NCBI GenBank assembly: GCA_003170275.1
Contig: PNAM01000017.1
Coordinates: 1-64,000, forward strand
Direction of reading: 5' to 3'
Origin: Myxococcales bacterium
GTDB taxonomy: Bacteria; Myxococcota_A; Polyangia; Palsa-1104
DNA: 64,000 bases
A program made the position numbers and the translations under genes. A model generated the notes under the pieces. The model worked only from the letters and a program-made list of their open reading frames with translations, did no database searches and was not told the DNA's origin. Below are positions 25,610 through 33,308 of this stretch, piece by piece. Numbering within the stretch: position 1 is the stretch's first letter; each line of letters begins with the position of its first letter.

Positions 25610-27349
25610 TTACGCGCGGCGGCGGCGGATCGGGGCCAACGAGGGCGAGAGCTCGAAATTGACGAGGTCGAGCTCGACGCGGTTCTTGCCGGCGGCCTTG
25701 GCGCGGTAGAGCGCGGCGTCGGCGCGAGCGACCAGGCTGGAGGGATCGTCGACGCCGGATTCGGTCCAAGCGGCGACGCCGATGGAGGCGGTGATCTGGG
25801 CGCGGCTGCCGTTCTCCATGAGCGTGTGGCAGGCGACGGCTGCGCGGATGCGCTCGGCGACCGCGTGCGCGTCGGCGAGCGTGGTGCGCGGCAAGAGGAA
25901 CGCGAGCTCTTCGCCGCCGTAGCGCGCGGCCAGATCGACGCCGCGCAGCTGGCTGGCGGCGATCGCGGCGACCTCGCGCAGCGCGCGATCGCCGGCGAGG
26001 TGGCCGAGCGTGTCGTTGAGCTTCTTGAAGTCGTCGAGGTCGAGCAGCAGCAGCGCGAACGAGCTGTCGAAGCGGCGCGCGCGCTCGATCTCCTCGAGGA
26101 TGCGCATGTCGAAGTAGCGCCGGCAGTACAGCCCGGTGAGCCCGTCGATGTTGGCGAGCGCATACAGGCGCGCGTTCTCGACGGCGGCGGCGGCCTGCCC
26201 GGCGATCGCGTCGAGCAGTCGCAGCTCGTTCGAGCCGAACGCCTCGGCCGTCGGGCTCTCGGCGACCAGCGCGCCGACAGTCTCGCCGTAGATCACGATC
26301 GGCACCGCCAGGCGCGAGCGAACCCATTCCTGCAGCTGGTCCTCGACGTCGTCCTCGAGCGACGGCTCCTTGAGCTTGAGCCAACCGCGCGCGTACTCCT
26401 CGGCGGCGCGGATCACCACGCGCCCCTCCGAGTCGATGTGGAACCGCTGCACCTCGCCCTCGCGCGCGATCACCGCCTCGAGGCGGGTCGCCGCCGGCAG
26501 CGCGCGGGCGCTCTCGCGCAGCAGCGCCGAGATCAGCTCGGGGATCTCCAGGCTCTTGCCGAGCGCGTGGGCGGTGCGGTTGAGCGTCTCGAGCTCGATC
26601 GCGCGGCGTCGCATCGCGGCGGCGAGTTGCGCCAGCCGATAGAATCCGAAGTTCACCAATAGATAGGTGCCGCCGAGCAGCGCGAACGGCACCGGCCGGC
26701 GCGGGTCCCAGATGAGCACGATCGCAGTGGCCAACGGCAAGAGCGTGGCCTCCGCCATCACCCCGACGGTGTTGCGGCGGAGGGACGCGCGCCACGATTG
26801 GCCGGCCAGGCGCAGCTGGACCGTCCGCACCAGATAGTGGGACACCAGGAAGGCGCCGCCCAGCATGGGCACCAGCCACACGTTCATCTCGAGGTGCGAG
26901 GCCGAGCCGACGCCGAACGCGCGGGTCAGGACAGCGATCAGGCCGCCGGACAAACCGCCGAGATACAGCGCGTGGGCCACGCGGCACAGCGGATCGTTGC
27001 GGCGGCAGGGCGAGCGCGTCGGCTGGCGGCTCGAGCGTACCAGCGAGTCGGCCGTGAGCAGCACCGCCACGCCGACGGCGGTCACCTGCGCACCGAGGCA
27101 AGCGGTGGCGGCGATGAAGATCGCCGAGTCGAGCGAGACCTCCGCTTCCCCTTCGAAGTCGCCACCGAGCGGGAAGGCGAGGGCGCGCGCGCCGGCCACG
27201 ACGATCAGGAACAGCGCAGCCGCCATCGGGGTCGGCCAGGCGAGCAGGGGAGGCGAAACGAAGACGAGCGCGGTCCATCCCAGGGTCGCGATTGCGATCA
27301 GGAAGAGCAGATGACCGTCGATTACCCCGCCCTTGCTACTGCTGCCCAC
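25610..27349 (-). CDS. Membrane diguanylate cyclase: N-terminal transmembrane sensor, GAF domain, GGDEF domain
   Basis: A 579-residue protein from GTG 27349. Residues 1-240 have about seven hydrophobic segments (LLFLIAIATLGWTALVFV, MAAALFLIVVAGARALAF, VPMLGGAFLVSHYLV and others), a MASE-like sensor. Residues about 265-405 form a GAF domain (ALGKSLEIPELISALL, VPIVIYGETVGALVAES). The last 165 residues are GGDEF: DGLTGLYCRRYFD, LLLDLDDFKKLNDTLGH and RYGGEELAFLLP. GGEEL is a catalytically competent A-site. RGVD five residues before it matches the RxxD inhibitory site, so product feedback is likely. Makes cyclic di-GMP from GTP. Confidence 0.9.
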   Translation of the reverse strand: MGSSSKGGVIDGHLLFLIAIATLGWTALVFVSPPLLAWPTPMAAALFLIVVAGARALAFPLGGDFEGEAEVSLDSAIFIAATACLGAQVTAVGVAVLLTADSLVRSSRQPTRSPCRRNDPLCRVAHALYLGGLSGGLIAVLTRAFGVGSASHLEMNVWLVPMLGGAFLVSHYLVRTVQLRLAGQSWRASLRRNTVGVMAEATLLPLATAIVLIWDPRRPVPFALLGGTYLLVNFGFYRLAQLAAAMRRRAIELETLNRTAHALGKSLEIPELISALLRESARALPAATRLEAVIAREGEVQRFHIDSEGRVVIRAAEEYARGWLKLKEPSLEDDVEDQLQEWVRSRLAVPIVIYGETVGALVAESPTAEAFGSNELRLLDAIAGQAAAAVENARLYALANIDGLTGLYCRRYFDMRILEEIERARRFDSSFALLLLDLDDFKKLNDTLGHLAGDRALREVAAIAASQLRGVDLAARYGGEELAFLLPRTTLADAHAVAERIRAAVACHTLMENGSRAQITASIGVAAWTESGVDDPSSLVARADAALYRAKAAGKNRVELDLVNFELSPSLAPIRRRRA

Positions 27350-27427
27350 GCCAACACCTCAGCTTCTGGAGCGCAACCTAAGCCCTTAGCCGCGCCGCGT
27401 CAAGTATTGCGCAAACTCGATTGTGTC

Positions 27428-27456
27428 TTGAAATGACCGGCGGGTTTTCCTAAAGT
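27428..27456 (+). promoter_or_regulatory. Sigma-70-type promoter for the hydroxyacyl-CoA-dehydrogenase-like SDR
   Basis: TTGAAA (27428-27433) and TAAAGT (27451-27456) are separated by exactly 17 bp, close to the -35/-10 consensus. The start would lie near 27463, giving a leader of about 34 nt that contains AAGGAGG (27483-27489), a near-perfect ribosome-binding site 7 bp before ATG 27497. This is one of the few strong vegetative promoters visible in the window. Confidence 0.6.
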
Positions 27457-27496
27457 ACGACGCGCGGTTCGACAAATAAATTCAAGGAGGCTTTCA

Positions 27497-28348
27497 ATGG
27501 GACTTCTCGACGGAAAGGTCGCGATCATCACCGGCGCCGGCGGCGGAATCGGCCGCGCCCACGCGCTGCTGTTCGCCAAGGAAGGCGCCAAGGTGGTGGT
27601 CAACGATCTGGGCGGTGACCGCTCGGGCGGCGGCAAGGGCGCCGAGATGGCGGACAAGGTCGTCGAGGAGATCAAGGCCGCAGGCGGCGACGCGGTGGCC
27701 AACTACGACAGCGTCTCGACCCGCGAAGGCGCCGACGGCATGGTCTGGTCGGCCCTCTCGAAGTTCGGCAAGATCGACGTGCTGGTCAACAATGCCGGCG
27801 TCTTGCGCGACAAGTCTTTCCTCAACATGAGCGACTCGGACTGGAACATCGTCTTCGACGTGCACATGAAGGGCACCTGGTTCTGCTCGCAGGCGGTCGC
27901 GCGCCAGCTGAAGGTGCAGAACAAGGGCGGACGCATCATCAACACCACGTCGGTGAGCGGGCTCATGGGTAACTTCGGCCAGGCCAACTACTCGGCCGCC
28001 AAGGCGGGCATCTACGGCTTCACGCGCACCCTGTCGATCGAGCTGCGCAAGGCCAACGTGACCGTCAACGCGCTGGCGCCGGTCGCGCTCACGCGCTTGA
28101 CCGAAGATCTGCCGATGCTCGCGGCGATGCCCAACGCCAAGGACTTCCTCGCGCCCGAGCACATCTCGCCGGTGGCGCTGTTCCTGGCCTCGGATCTGGC
28201 CGCGGACATCACCGGCACCGTCGTCGGTGTACAGGGGAGCAAGGTGTCGATCTATCGGATGGTCGAAACGGCGGGCGCCACGCCCAAGACGGGCGACAAG
28301 TGGACGGCGCAAGAGTTGCGCGAGCGGTGGGCCGAGATCGGGAAGTAA
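27497..28348 (+). CDS. SDR of the (3R)-hydroxyacyl-CoA dehydrogenase / MFE-2 type
   Basis: A 283-residue SDR with TGAGGGIGRAHALLFAKEGA, VVVNDLGGDRSGGGKG, VNNAGVLRDKSFLNMS, NTTSVSGLMGNFGQ and the active site YSAAK. The NDLGGD(x)nG segment and NNAGVLRD are the hallmark of the dehydrogenase part of multifunctional enzyme type 2 and its bacterial homologues, which act on (3R)-hydroxyacyl-CoA in fatty-acid or sterol side-chain beta-oxidation. The hydratase and sterol-carrier domains of eukaryotic MFE-2 are absent. Well expressed judging from the promoter and ribosome-binding site. Confidence 0.88.
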   Translation: MGLLDGKVAIITGAGGGIGRAHALLFAKEGAKVVVNDLGGDRSGGGKGAEMADKVVEEIKAAGGDAVANYDSVSTREGADGMVWSALSKFGKIDVLVNNAGVLRDKSFLNMSDSDWNIVFDVHMKGTWFCSQAVARQLKVQNKGGRIINTTSVSGLMGNFGQANYSAAKAGIYGFTRTLSIELRKANVTVNALAPVALTRLTEDLPMLAAMPNAKDFLAPEHISPVALFLASDLAADITGTVVGVQGSKVSIYRMVETAGATPKTGDKWTAQELRERWAEIGK

Positions 28349-28360
28349 CGCCGGCTTCAG

Positions 28361-28549
28361 CTACTCGACGCTGAAGTCGACGATCACCACGCCGCGCTCG
28401 CCCTCGTCTTCAGGGGCCTTGCCCCCTTGACCAGGCACCGGGTGGTAAGCTGGGACATCGAGCGGAAGCTCCAGCACCGGACGTTCCCGATGCTCCCGCT
28501 CCTCCTCTTCTCGGCGCCGGATCTCTTCGATGATCCATGGGTCGAGCAT
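28361..28549 (-). CDS. Small conserved acidic protein
   Basis: A 62-residue protein starting [20 protein letters not shown], with a charged helix, a proline-containing middle ([14 protein letters not shown]) and the C-terminal [13 protein letters not shown]. Small proteins of the form 'EEI-x-RREEE ... RGVVI-[IV]-D' recur in many bacteria and remain uncharacterised, so I regard it as a real gene. ATG 28549 has GAGGA six bases upstream, and a TTGACA lies further up on the minus strand. Tail-to-tail with the SDR at 12 bp. Confidence 0.65.
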   Translation of the reverse strand: MLDPWIIEEIRRREEEEREHRERPVLELPLDVPAYHPVPGQGGKAPEDEGERGVVIVDFSVE

Positions 28550-28618
28550 GTTGTCCTCGCTTTCTGCTCCTCTACTATATGAGATGCAACCGACAAGCCA
28601 CGATGTCAAGAAAAGTCC

Positions 28619-28723
28619 GTCCCAGGTAAACACGTTGAAATCGTTGATATCTCACGTTTCCGTCCATTGTAGGTAGGGACGGTCGACCTGGGACAGGCGT
28701 GCCCCGGTCGGTCCAGAGGGACC
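28619..28723. repeat. Inverted repeats in a 250-bp intergenic region
   Basis: The gap 28550-28800 has no gene. It contains a perfect 9-bp inverted repeat GTCCCAGGT (28619-28627) / ACCTGGGAC (28686-28694), and a hairpin GGTCC-AGAG-GGACC at 28710-28723 extended by CCCG/CGGG arms. A 7-bp direct repeat GCTTACG at 28747 and 28757 follows. There is no U-tract, so an intrinsic terminator is not evident; regulatory or structural RNA roles are open. Confidence 0.4.
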
Positions 28724-28800
28724 CGGGAAAACTGTAATCTAGAATAGCTTACGAAGGCTTACGCAGAGACGCACTTTTTGCGAGGTCAGGACAATTTTCC

Positions 28801-29661
28801 TCACTCCAGGAACTTCAGGAGGAGCTCGTTGAACTCCGCGGGCTTCTCCTGGTGCACGAAATGGCCGGCGCCCGGCACGCGGTGGACTTGCACCCCGGCC
28901 CGATAGGCGGACTCGATCCCGGCCGTGAGCTCCACGCCGATGCAGCCGTCGTCGACCCCGTGCACGTAGAGCCCCGGAACGGCGATCGGGGAGGTGACCA
29001 GCGCGCGGCTGGCGCCGAACCACGCGTTGAGCGAGCCGAGCGCGCGGTAGTAGCCGAGCGCGGCCTCGAGGTGCGGATACGGGCTGAGCGCGGCCTTCAC
29101 CTCGGCGAGCTCCGCAGCGGGCGCTTGCCAGCCCGGCGACCAGTCGCGCCACAGCTTGTCGATGAACGCCATGCCGTCGGCCGCGACCTTGCGCTCGGCC
29201 ATGCCCGGCACCTGGAAGAACGCGATGTACCAGCTGCGCTTGAGCTGCGCCGGCGTGGCGAAGCGACCGGCGAAGCGCATCGGCGGCACCGCGACGGTGG
29301 CCAGGTGCGAGAACAGGTGCGGCGCCAGCGCCACCGCGGCGTAGCCGGCGAGCGCGCCCCAGTCGTGGCCGACCAGCCGCACCTTCGCCGACGAGAAGTG
29401 CTTCGCCAGCGCGCACAGATCGGCGGCCAGCGACTCGGCGTCGTAGCGGCGATCGCGGGCCAGCGACGAGGGCGCGTAGCCGCGCATCCACGGCCGCACC
29501 ACGCGATGGCCGCGCGCAACCAGCGGCTCGACCTGCGCGCGGAACGAGCGCGCGCAGTCGGGGAACCCGTGCAGGCACAGGACCAGCGGGCCGTCAGCCG
29601 GCCCGTCGACGAGACAGGTGAGCTCCGCCTGGCCCACGTCGACCCGCACGAGCTCGCTCAT
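28801..29661 (-). CDS. Alpha/beta hydrolase, epoxide-hydrolase-like
   Basis: A 286-residue alpha/beta hydrolase. The oxyanion motif is LVLCLHGFPD and the nucleophile elbow VGHDWGA has Asp in place of Ser, as in epoxide hydrolases and haloalkane dehalogenases. The late motif GAGHFVHQEKP carries the catalytic His and VHGVDDG the acid region. The HGFP plus GHDWG pair favours a soluble epoxide hydrolase. Its ATG overlaps the stop of the upstream lipoprotein gene (ATGA). Substrate unknown. Confidence 0.83.
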   Translation of the reverse strand: MSELVRVDVGQAELTCLVDGPADGPLVLCLHGFPDCARSFRAQVEPLVARGHRVVRPWMRGYAPSSLARDRRYDAESLAADLCALAKHFSSAKVRLVGHDWGALAGYAAVALAPHLFSHLATVAVPPMRFAGRFATPAQLKRSWYIAFFQVPGMAERKVAADGMAFIDKLWRDWSPGWQAPAAELAEVKAALSPYPHLEAALGYYRALGSLNAWFGASRALVTSPIAVPGLYVHGVDDGCIGVELTAGIESAYRAGVQVHRVPGAGHFVHQEKPAEFNELLLKFLE

Positions 29662-30326
29662 TCGAGCGCCTCGACCTTCCACGCGCCGTCTTCGCGAATC
29701 ATCCGAGCTTGCTTGCGGCCGGCGGCGTCGGGGGCGTCGGGCAAGGCGAGCTGCGCTTCGTCGCCGCCGGGCGACCACTGCAGCGCCTCGCCGAGATGGG
29801 TCCGCACGCGCGCGAGCTGCTGCAGCAGCTCCGGCCGCTTCTCGCCCTCCCAGCGCTCGCGCAGCTTGTCGACGGTGATGGTGGCGCGATAGCGGGCGGG
29901 CACGAAGCGCAGCACCACGTCGTAGCGACGCGCTTCGACCGCGCGCAAGAACGAGCGCAGCGCTTCGTCGGGCGCGCGCTGCGGATAGAAGTCGAGCGGA
30001 TCGCGCGCGATCTTCCAGGCGCCGTGCTCGAAGATCAGCGGGAGGTGCTCGCCGTCGCCGAGGTCGACCTCGGCCTCGAGCGCCACCTGCGCGCCCTTCA
30101 AGCGGCCGGCCGCCTTCTTGTCGGCCTGCGCGATTGAGCGCTCGAACGTGGCGCGGTCGTGCGTCTTGCGATAGTCGGACGACATCAGCGCGTAGGCGTC
30201 GTCGAGGCGATTGGCCGACAGCGCGGCGAGGTACGCGGCGAGCGTGGCCTCGGGATCGGCGCCCTTGGGCGCGGGACAGCCGACCAGCGCCACGAGGGCG
30301 GCGAGCAGCATCGGGCGCACGCGCAC
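29658..30326 (-). CDS. Lipoprotein with NTF2-like domains, function unknown
   Basis: About 222 residues with lipobox LVALVGC (start GTG 30326 or ATG 30311). Two segments resemble NTF2-like helical/beta domains: TLAAYLAALSANRLDDAYAL with MSSDYRKTHD, and DEALRSFLRAVEARRYDVVL with RFVPARYRATI. Each precedes an expected beta sheet ending in GAWKI or GAWKV. Tandem NTF2-like lipoproteins of this style are common in Myxococcota without a known ligand. It forms an operon with the epoxide-hydrolase-like gene. Confidence 0.7.
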   Translation of the reverse strand: MRVRPMLLAALVALVGCPAPKGADPEATLAAYLAALSANRLDDAYALMSSDYRKTHDRATFERSIAQADKKAAGRLKGAQVALEAEVDLGDGEHLPLIFEHGAWKIARDPLDFYPQRAPDEALRSFLRAVEARRYDVVLRFVPARYRATITVDKLRERWEGEKRPELLQQLARVRTHLGEALQWSPGGDEAQLALPDAPDAAGRKQARMIREDGAWKVEALE

Positions 30327-30358
30327 ACCATAGCACGCCTTCTTGCTACACTACGCCA

Positions 30359-30883
30359 ATGAAGCTTCCGGTGGTGGGCAAGGCACACGAGGCGCAGGCC
30401 GGCGTGGCGTTTCATTGGTTCATCTACGGCTCGTCGCTCGATCGCGCCGCATTCGAGGCCTGGGCCAAGGAGCACGGGTATCGCGTGCCGGACTTCGCCA
30501 GCGCGGTGCCGGCGCGGCTCGACGGATATCGGCTGTCGTTCGACGTGCGCTCGAAGTTCTGGGGCGGCGCGACCGCCAGCCTCACCGAGGCGGCCGGGCA
30601 GTCGGTCGAAGGGATCGCGTTGCCGCTGCCCGGCGAGTCGCGCGGGCTGGTCGATCACAAGGAGGGCGCGATGTCGGGGCTGTACCGGCCGTTTCCGGTG
30701 AGCGTGACGCCGCTGGCGGGCGGCGCGGCGGTCGCGGCGGTGGCCTATCGCGCAGCGGACGATCGGCGGCTCCCGGCCGAAGAGGCGCCGTCGAAGACCT
30801 TCGTGCAGACGGTGGTGCGCGGCGGACGCGCGTTCGGGCTCAGCGATGCGTATCTGGCGCGACTGGAGTCGCTCGCGCGCTAG
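30359..30883 (+). CDS. Gamma-glutamylcyclotransferase-like (AIG2/GGCT fold) protein
   Basis: A 174-residue protein. WFIYGSSLDRAAFEAWA matches the Y-G-S-N/L-L loop of the GGCT/BtrG fold, and GIALPLPGESRGLVDHKEG places an acidic residue (the catalytic Glu in active members) after the second strand. It has RLSFDVRSKFWGGATASL, typical of the bacterial AIG2-like branch. The expected reaction would be release of 5-oxoproline from gamma-glutamyl amines or peptides; activity is uncertain. Its last 44 bp overlap the convergent RND transporter gene. Confidence 0.7.
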   Translation: MKLPVVGKAHEAQAGVAFHWFIYGSSLDRAAFEAWAKEHGYRVPDFASAVPARLDGYRLSFDVRSKFWGGATASLTEAAGQSVEGIALPLPGESRGLVDHKEGAMSGLYRPFPVSVTPLAGGAAVAAVAYRAADDRRLPAEEAPSKTFVQTVVRGGRAFGLSDAYLARLESLAR

Positions 30884-33200
30884 GCGCTTCGCTCTCTTTT
30901 TTCTTGAGGTGCTCCGGCTTGTCGCGGAACACCATCCACAGCGCCGCCGGCAGCGCGGTGAAGTCCGCGACCATCGACAACAGGAACGCCAGCGCCGAGA
31001 GCAAACCGAACTGACGCATGGGCGGCAGATCGGCGAGCGCAAACGCCAGGAAGCCGCCCGCGTTGATCAAGGTGGCGAAGAAGATCGCGCGGCCGGCGAC
31101 GAACAGCGTGTGGCGTAAGCCCGCCTCGGTCGACTCCTTCGACTTCTCGAGGAAGTGATAGAAGAAATGGATCTGATCGTTCTCCGACGTGCCCAGCACC
31201 GTCGAGGCGATCAGGATGGTGGCCACGTTCAGGCTCATCGCGCTCACGCGCATCACCGCGAACATCACCAGGATGGCGAACAGCGACGGGATCATGGCCA
31301 TCAACCGCGCCGCGCCGTTGCGGAACACCAACAGGAACGTGGCGAAGATGATCAGCACGGTGAGCCCGAAGCTGTGCGTCAGCGTCGGCACCAGGTGAAA
31401 CGAGATCTTCGCCTGCAGCGGCGCCAGCCCGACCGTCTTGATGGTGAACGCCGCGAGCGCGGGATCCTTGGCCACCGAGTCGGTCCATTTCTGCCGGATG
31501 ATCTTGTCGATCGCCAGGAAGCGCTCGTAGTCGACAATCTGCGTGAGCACCGACAGATGGGTCTGCTGCAGCTTGGAGTCGACGAAGCGCCCGAGCGTCG
31601 GCTCCTTGGGCAACAGGTTCTCCAGATCGCCGGTGACCCGCTCGAGCCCGGCGTCGTCCTCGGGGAGCTGGTCGCCCTGGCCGGCGACGTAGCGCAGCGT
31701 GCGCAACAGGGTCGGTAGGCCGATCACCGCGCCGATCTTCTTCTCGCTCTCGAGCGCCTGCGTGAAGTGTTGCAGCCCGCGCACCACGTCCGCATCGGTG
31801 ACCAGGCCCGGCTTGTTGCCCTCGAGCCACACCTCGGTGATCGACAGGCCGCCGAGCACCTCCTCCATGCGCTTGGTGTCTTTGTACAGATCGGTGTTGT
31901 GGTTGATGTACTCGAGCGCGTTGGTCTCGAGGTCCATCTTGTCGAACGGGATCCCCGCCCAGCGCAGGCCGAACAGCGACAACGCGCCGACCACGCACAT
32001 GATCAGCGCGCCCGGCACCAGCACCCAGCGCCAGCGATAGGAGAACCCGGGCAGCCAGTCGGCGAGCTTGTGGAACCACTGCCCGGCGACCTGGCGCTCC
32101 TGCTGCGTCGGCGTGCCGAGGATCTTTTGCAGCGCCGGGAACAGCGTGAACACGATCACCCAGGTGAACGCCAGGCCGACCGCGACCCAGACGCCCATCT
32201 CGCGAATCGGCCGGATCTCGGAGACCGCCAGCGCCGCGAAGCCCACCGCCGTGGCGAACACCGACGCAGTGCAGGCGAGGAACTTGTTGTGCAACGCGAA
32301 GACGCGGTGGTCCTCGACGTCCCGATCGGGCGGGCAATCGACGAACCGCGAGTGCAGGTAGACCAGCGTGGCGGTACAGGTGATGAGGATGGTCATCGGC
32401 ACCAGCGCCGAGATGATCGTGAAGGTGCCGCCGGTGATGCCGACGAAGCCGACGCTGGTCGCCGCCGAGACTCCGAGCGTGATCACGAACGCGAACATGG
32501 TGCGGAACGAGCGGTAGAGGAGGTAGTTGAGGACGATCACGAACAGGAAGAAGACCGGGAAGTAGCGGAAGCCGGCCGAGCGCGTGTCCTGATCGAGGTA
32601 CGCGTTGACGTACGGCTCGCCGACCTTGCGCAGCTTCTTGAGCGGCGCGGGGCTCTTCTCGAGCGGCGCGAGCACCTGGTCGATGGCGGTGATCACGTCG
32701 TGCCGCTGCTTGGTGCCCTTGACGCCGAGGATCAGCGGGATGCCGAGGAAGTGATCGGCGACCAGCCCCTGCTTGCGGAACAGCTCGGTGCCGGTGGCGA
32801 ACTTCTTGAAGTCGGCCGCGCCCTCGGGCGTGGGCTGAAAACCGGCCTTGGCGCGCCGGTACACCGCGAGCGCGGAGTTGGGCTCGACGCGTGGGATCGC
32901 CGCCAGCTTGCGCTCGAGATCGTCGACCGCCTTGAGCACGTCGGGCTGAAACGGATCGTCAGCCTCGGCGAGCAGCACCACGTACTCGCCCGCGCCGAAC
33001 ACTTTTTCGAACGCGTGGGCCGCGACCGCGTCGGGGTCGGTCTGCACGATCAGCCGATCGATCGAGTTGTCCTGATCGACCTTGAGCGCGTACCACACGC
33101 TCGGGCCCAGGATGAGGGCGTAGAACCCGACCACCAACCAGCGCTTGGCGATCACCCAACGGAAGACGGAATCGAGGACGCTGGGCCGCGGCGGGGTCAT
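30840..33200 (-). CDS. RND/MMPL-family lipid transporter
   Basis: A 786-residue membrane protein with the RND duplicated layout: one helix, a large periplasmic loop, a five- or six-helix bundle, then the same again. Segments include WLVVGFYALILGPSVWYAL, VFFLFVIVLNYLLYRSF, FTWVIVFTLFPALQKILG, LTVLIIFATFLLVFR and FGLLSALAFLLSMVADFTAL. There are two MMPL domains. It lacks the ~1000-residue size of drug efflux RND pumps and fits the HpnN/MmpL-like group that moves hopanoids, sterols or other envelope lipids; cargo is inferred. A highly charged C-terminal tail overlaps the GGCT-like gene. Confidence 0.85.
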   Translation of the reverse strand: MTPPRPSVLDSVFRWVIAKRWLVVGFYALILGPSVWYALKVDQDNSIDRLIVQTDPDAVAAHAFEKVFGAGEYVVLLAEADDPFQPDVLKAVDDLERKLAAIPRVEPNSALAVYRRAKAGFQPTPEGAADFKKFATGTELFRKQGLVADHFLGIPLILGVKGTKQRHDVITAIDQVLAPLEKSPAPLKKLRKVGEPYVNAYLDQDTRSAGFRYFPVFFLFVIVLNYLLYRSFRTMFAFVITLGVSAATSVGFVGITGGTFTIISALVPMTILITCTATLVYLHSRFVDCPPDRDVEDHRVFALHNKFLACTASVFATAVGFAALAVSEIRPIREMGVWVAVGLAFTWVIVFTLFPALQKILGTPTQQERQVAGQWFHKLADWLPGFSYRWRWVLVPGALIMCVVGALSLFGLRWAGIPFDKMDLETNALEYINHNTDLYKDTKRMEEVLGGLSITEVWLEGNKPGLVTDADVVRGLQHFTQALESEKKIGAVIGLPTLLRTLRYVAGQGDQLPEDDAGLERVTGDLENLLPKEPTLGRFVDSKLQQTHLSVLTQIVDYERFLAIDKIIRQKWTDSVAKDPALAAFTIKTVGLAPLQAKISFHLVPTLTHSFGLTVLIIFATFLLVFRNGAARLMAMIPSLFAILVMFAVMRVSAMSLNVATILIASTVLGTSENDQIHFFYHFLEKSKESTEAGLRHTLFVAGRAIFFATLINAGGFLAFALADLPPMRQFGLLSALAFLLSMVADFTALPAALWMVFRDKPEHLKKKESEAPSARATPVAPDTHR

Positions 33201-33308
33201 GATGGGTGGGGTGTCGACGACTCGCGACTATAGCGCGACTGCCTCGACCGTGACCGATATTTCGAGCGATTCGCGCGCAGCGCAAGACGGTTACGTTATA
33301 ACTAGCCG

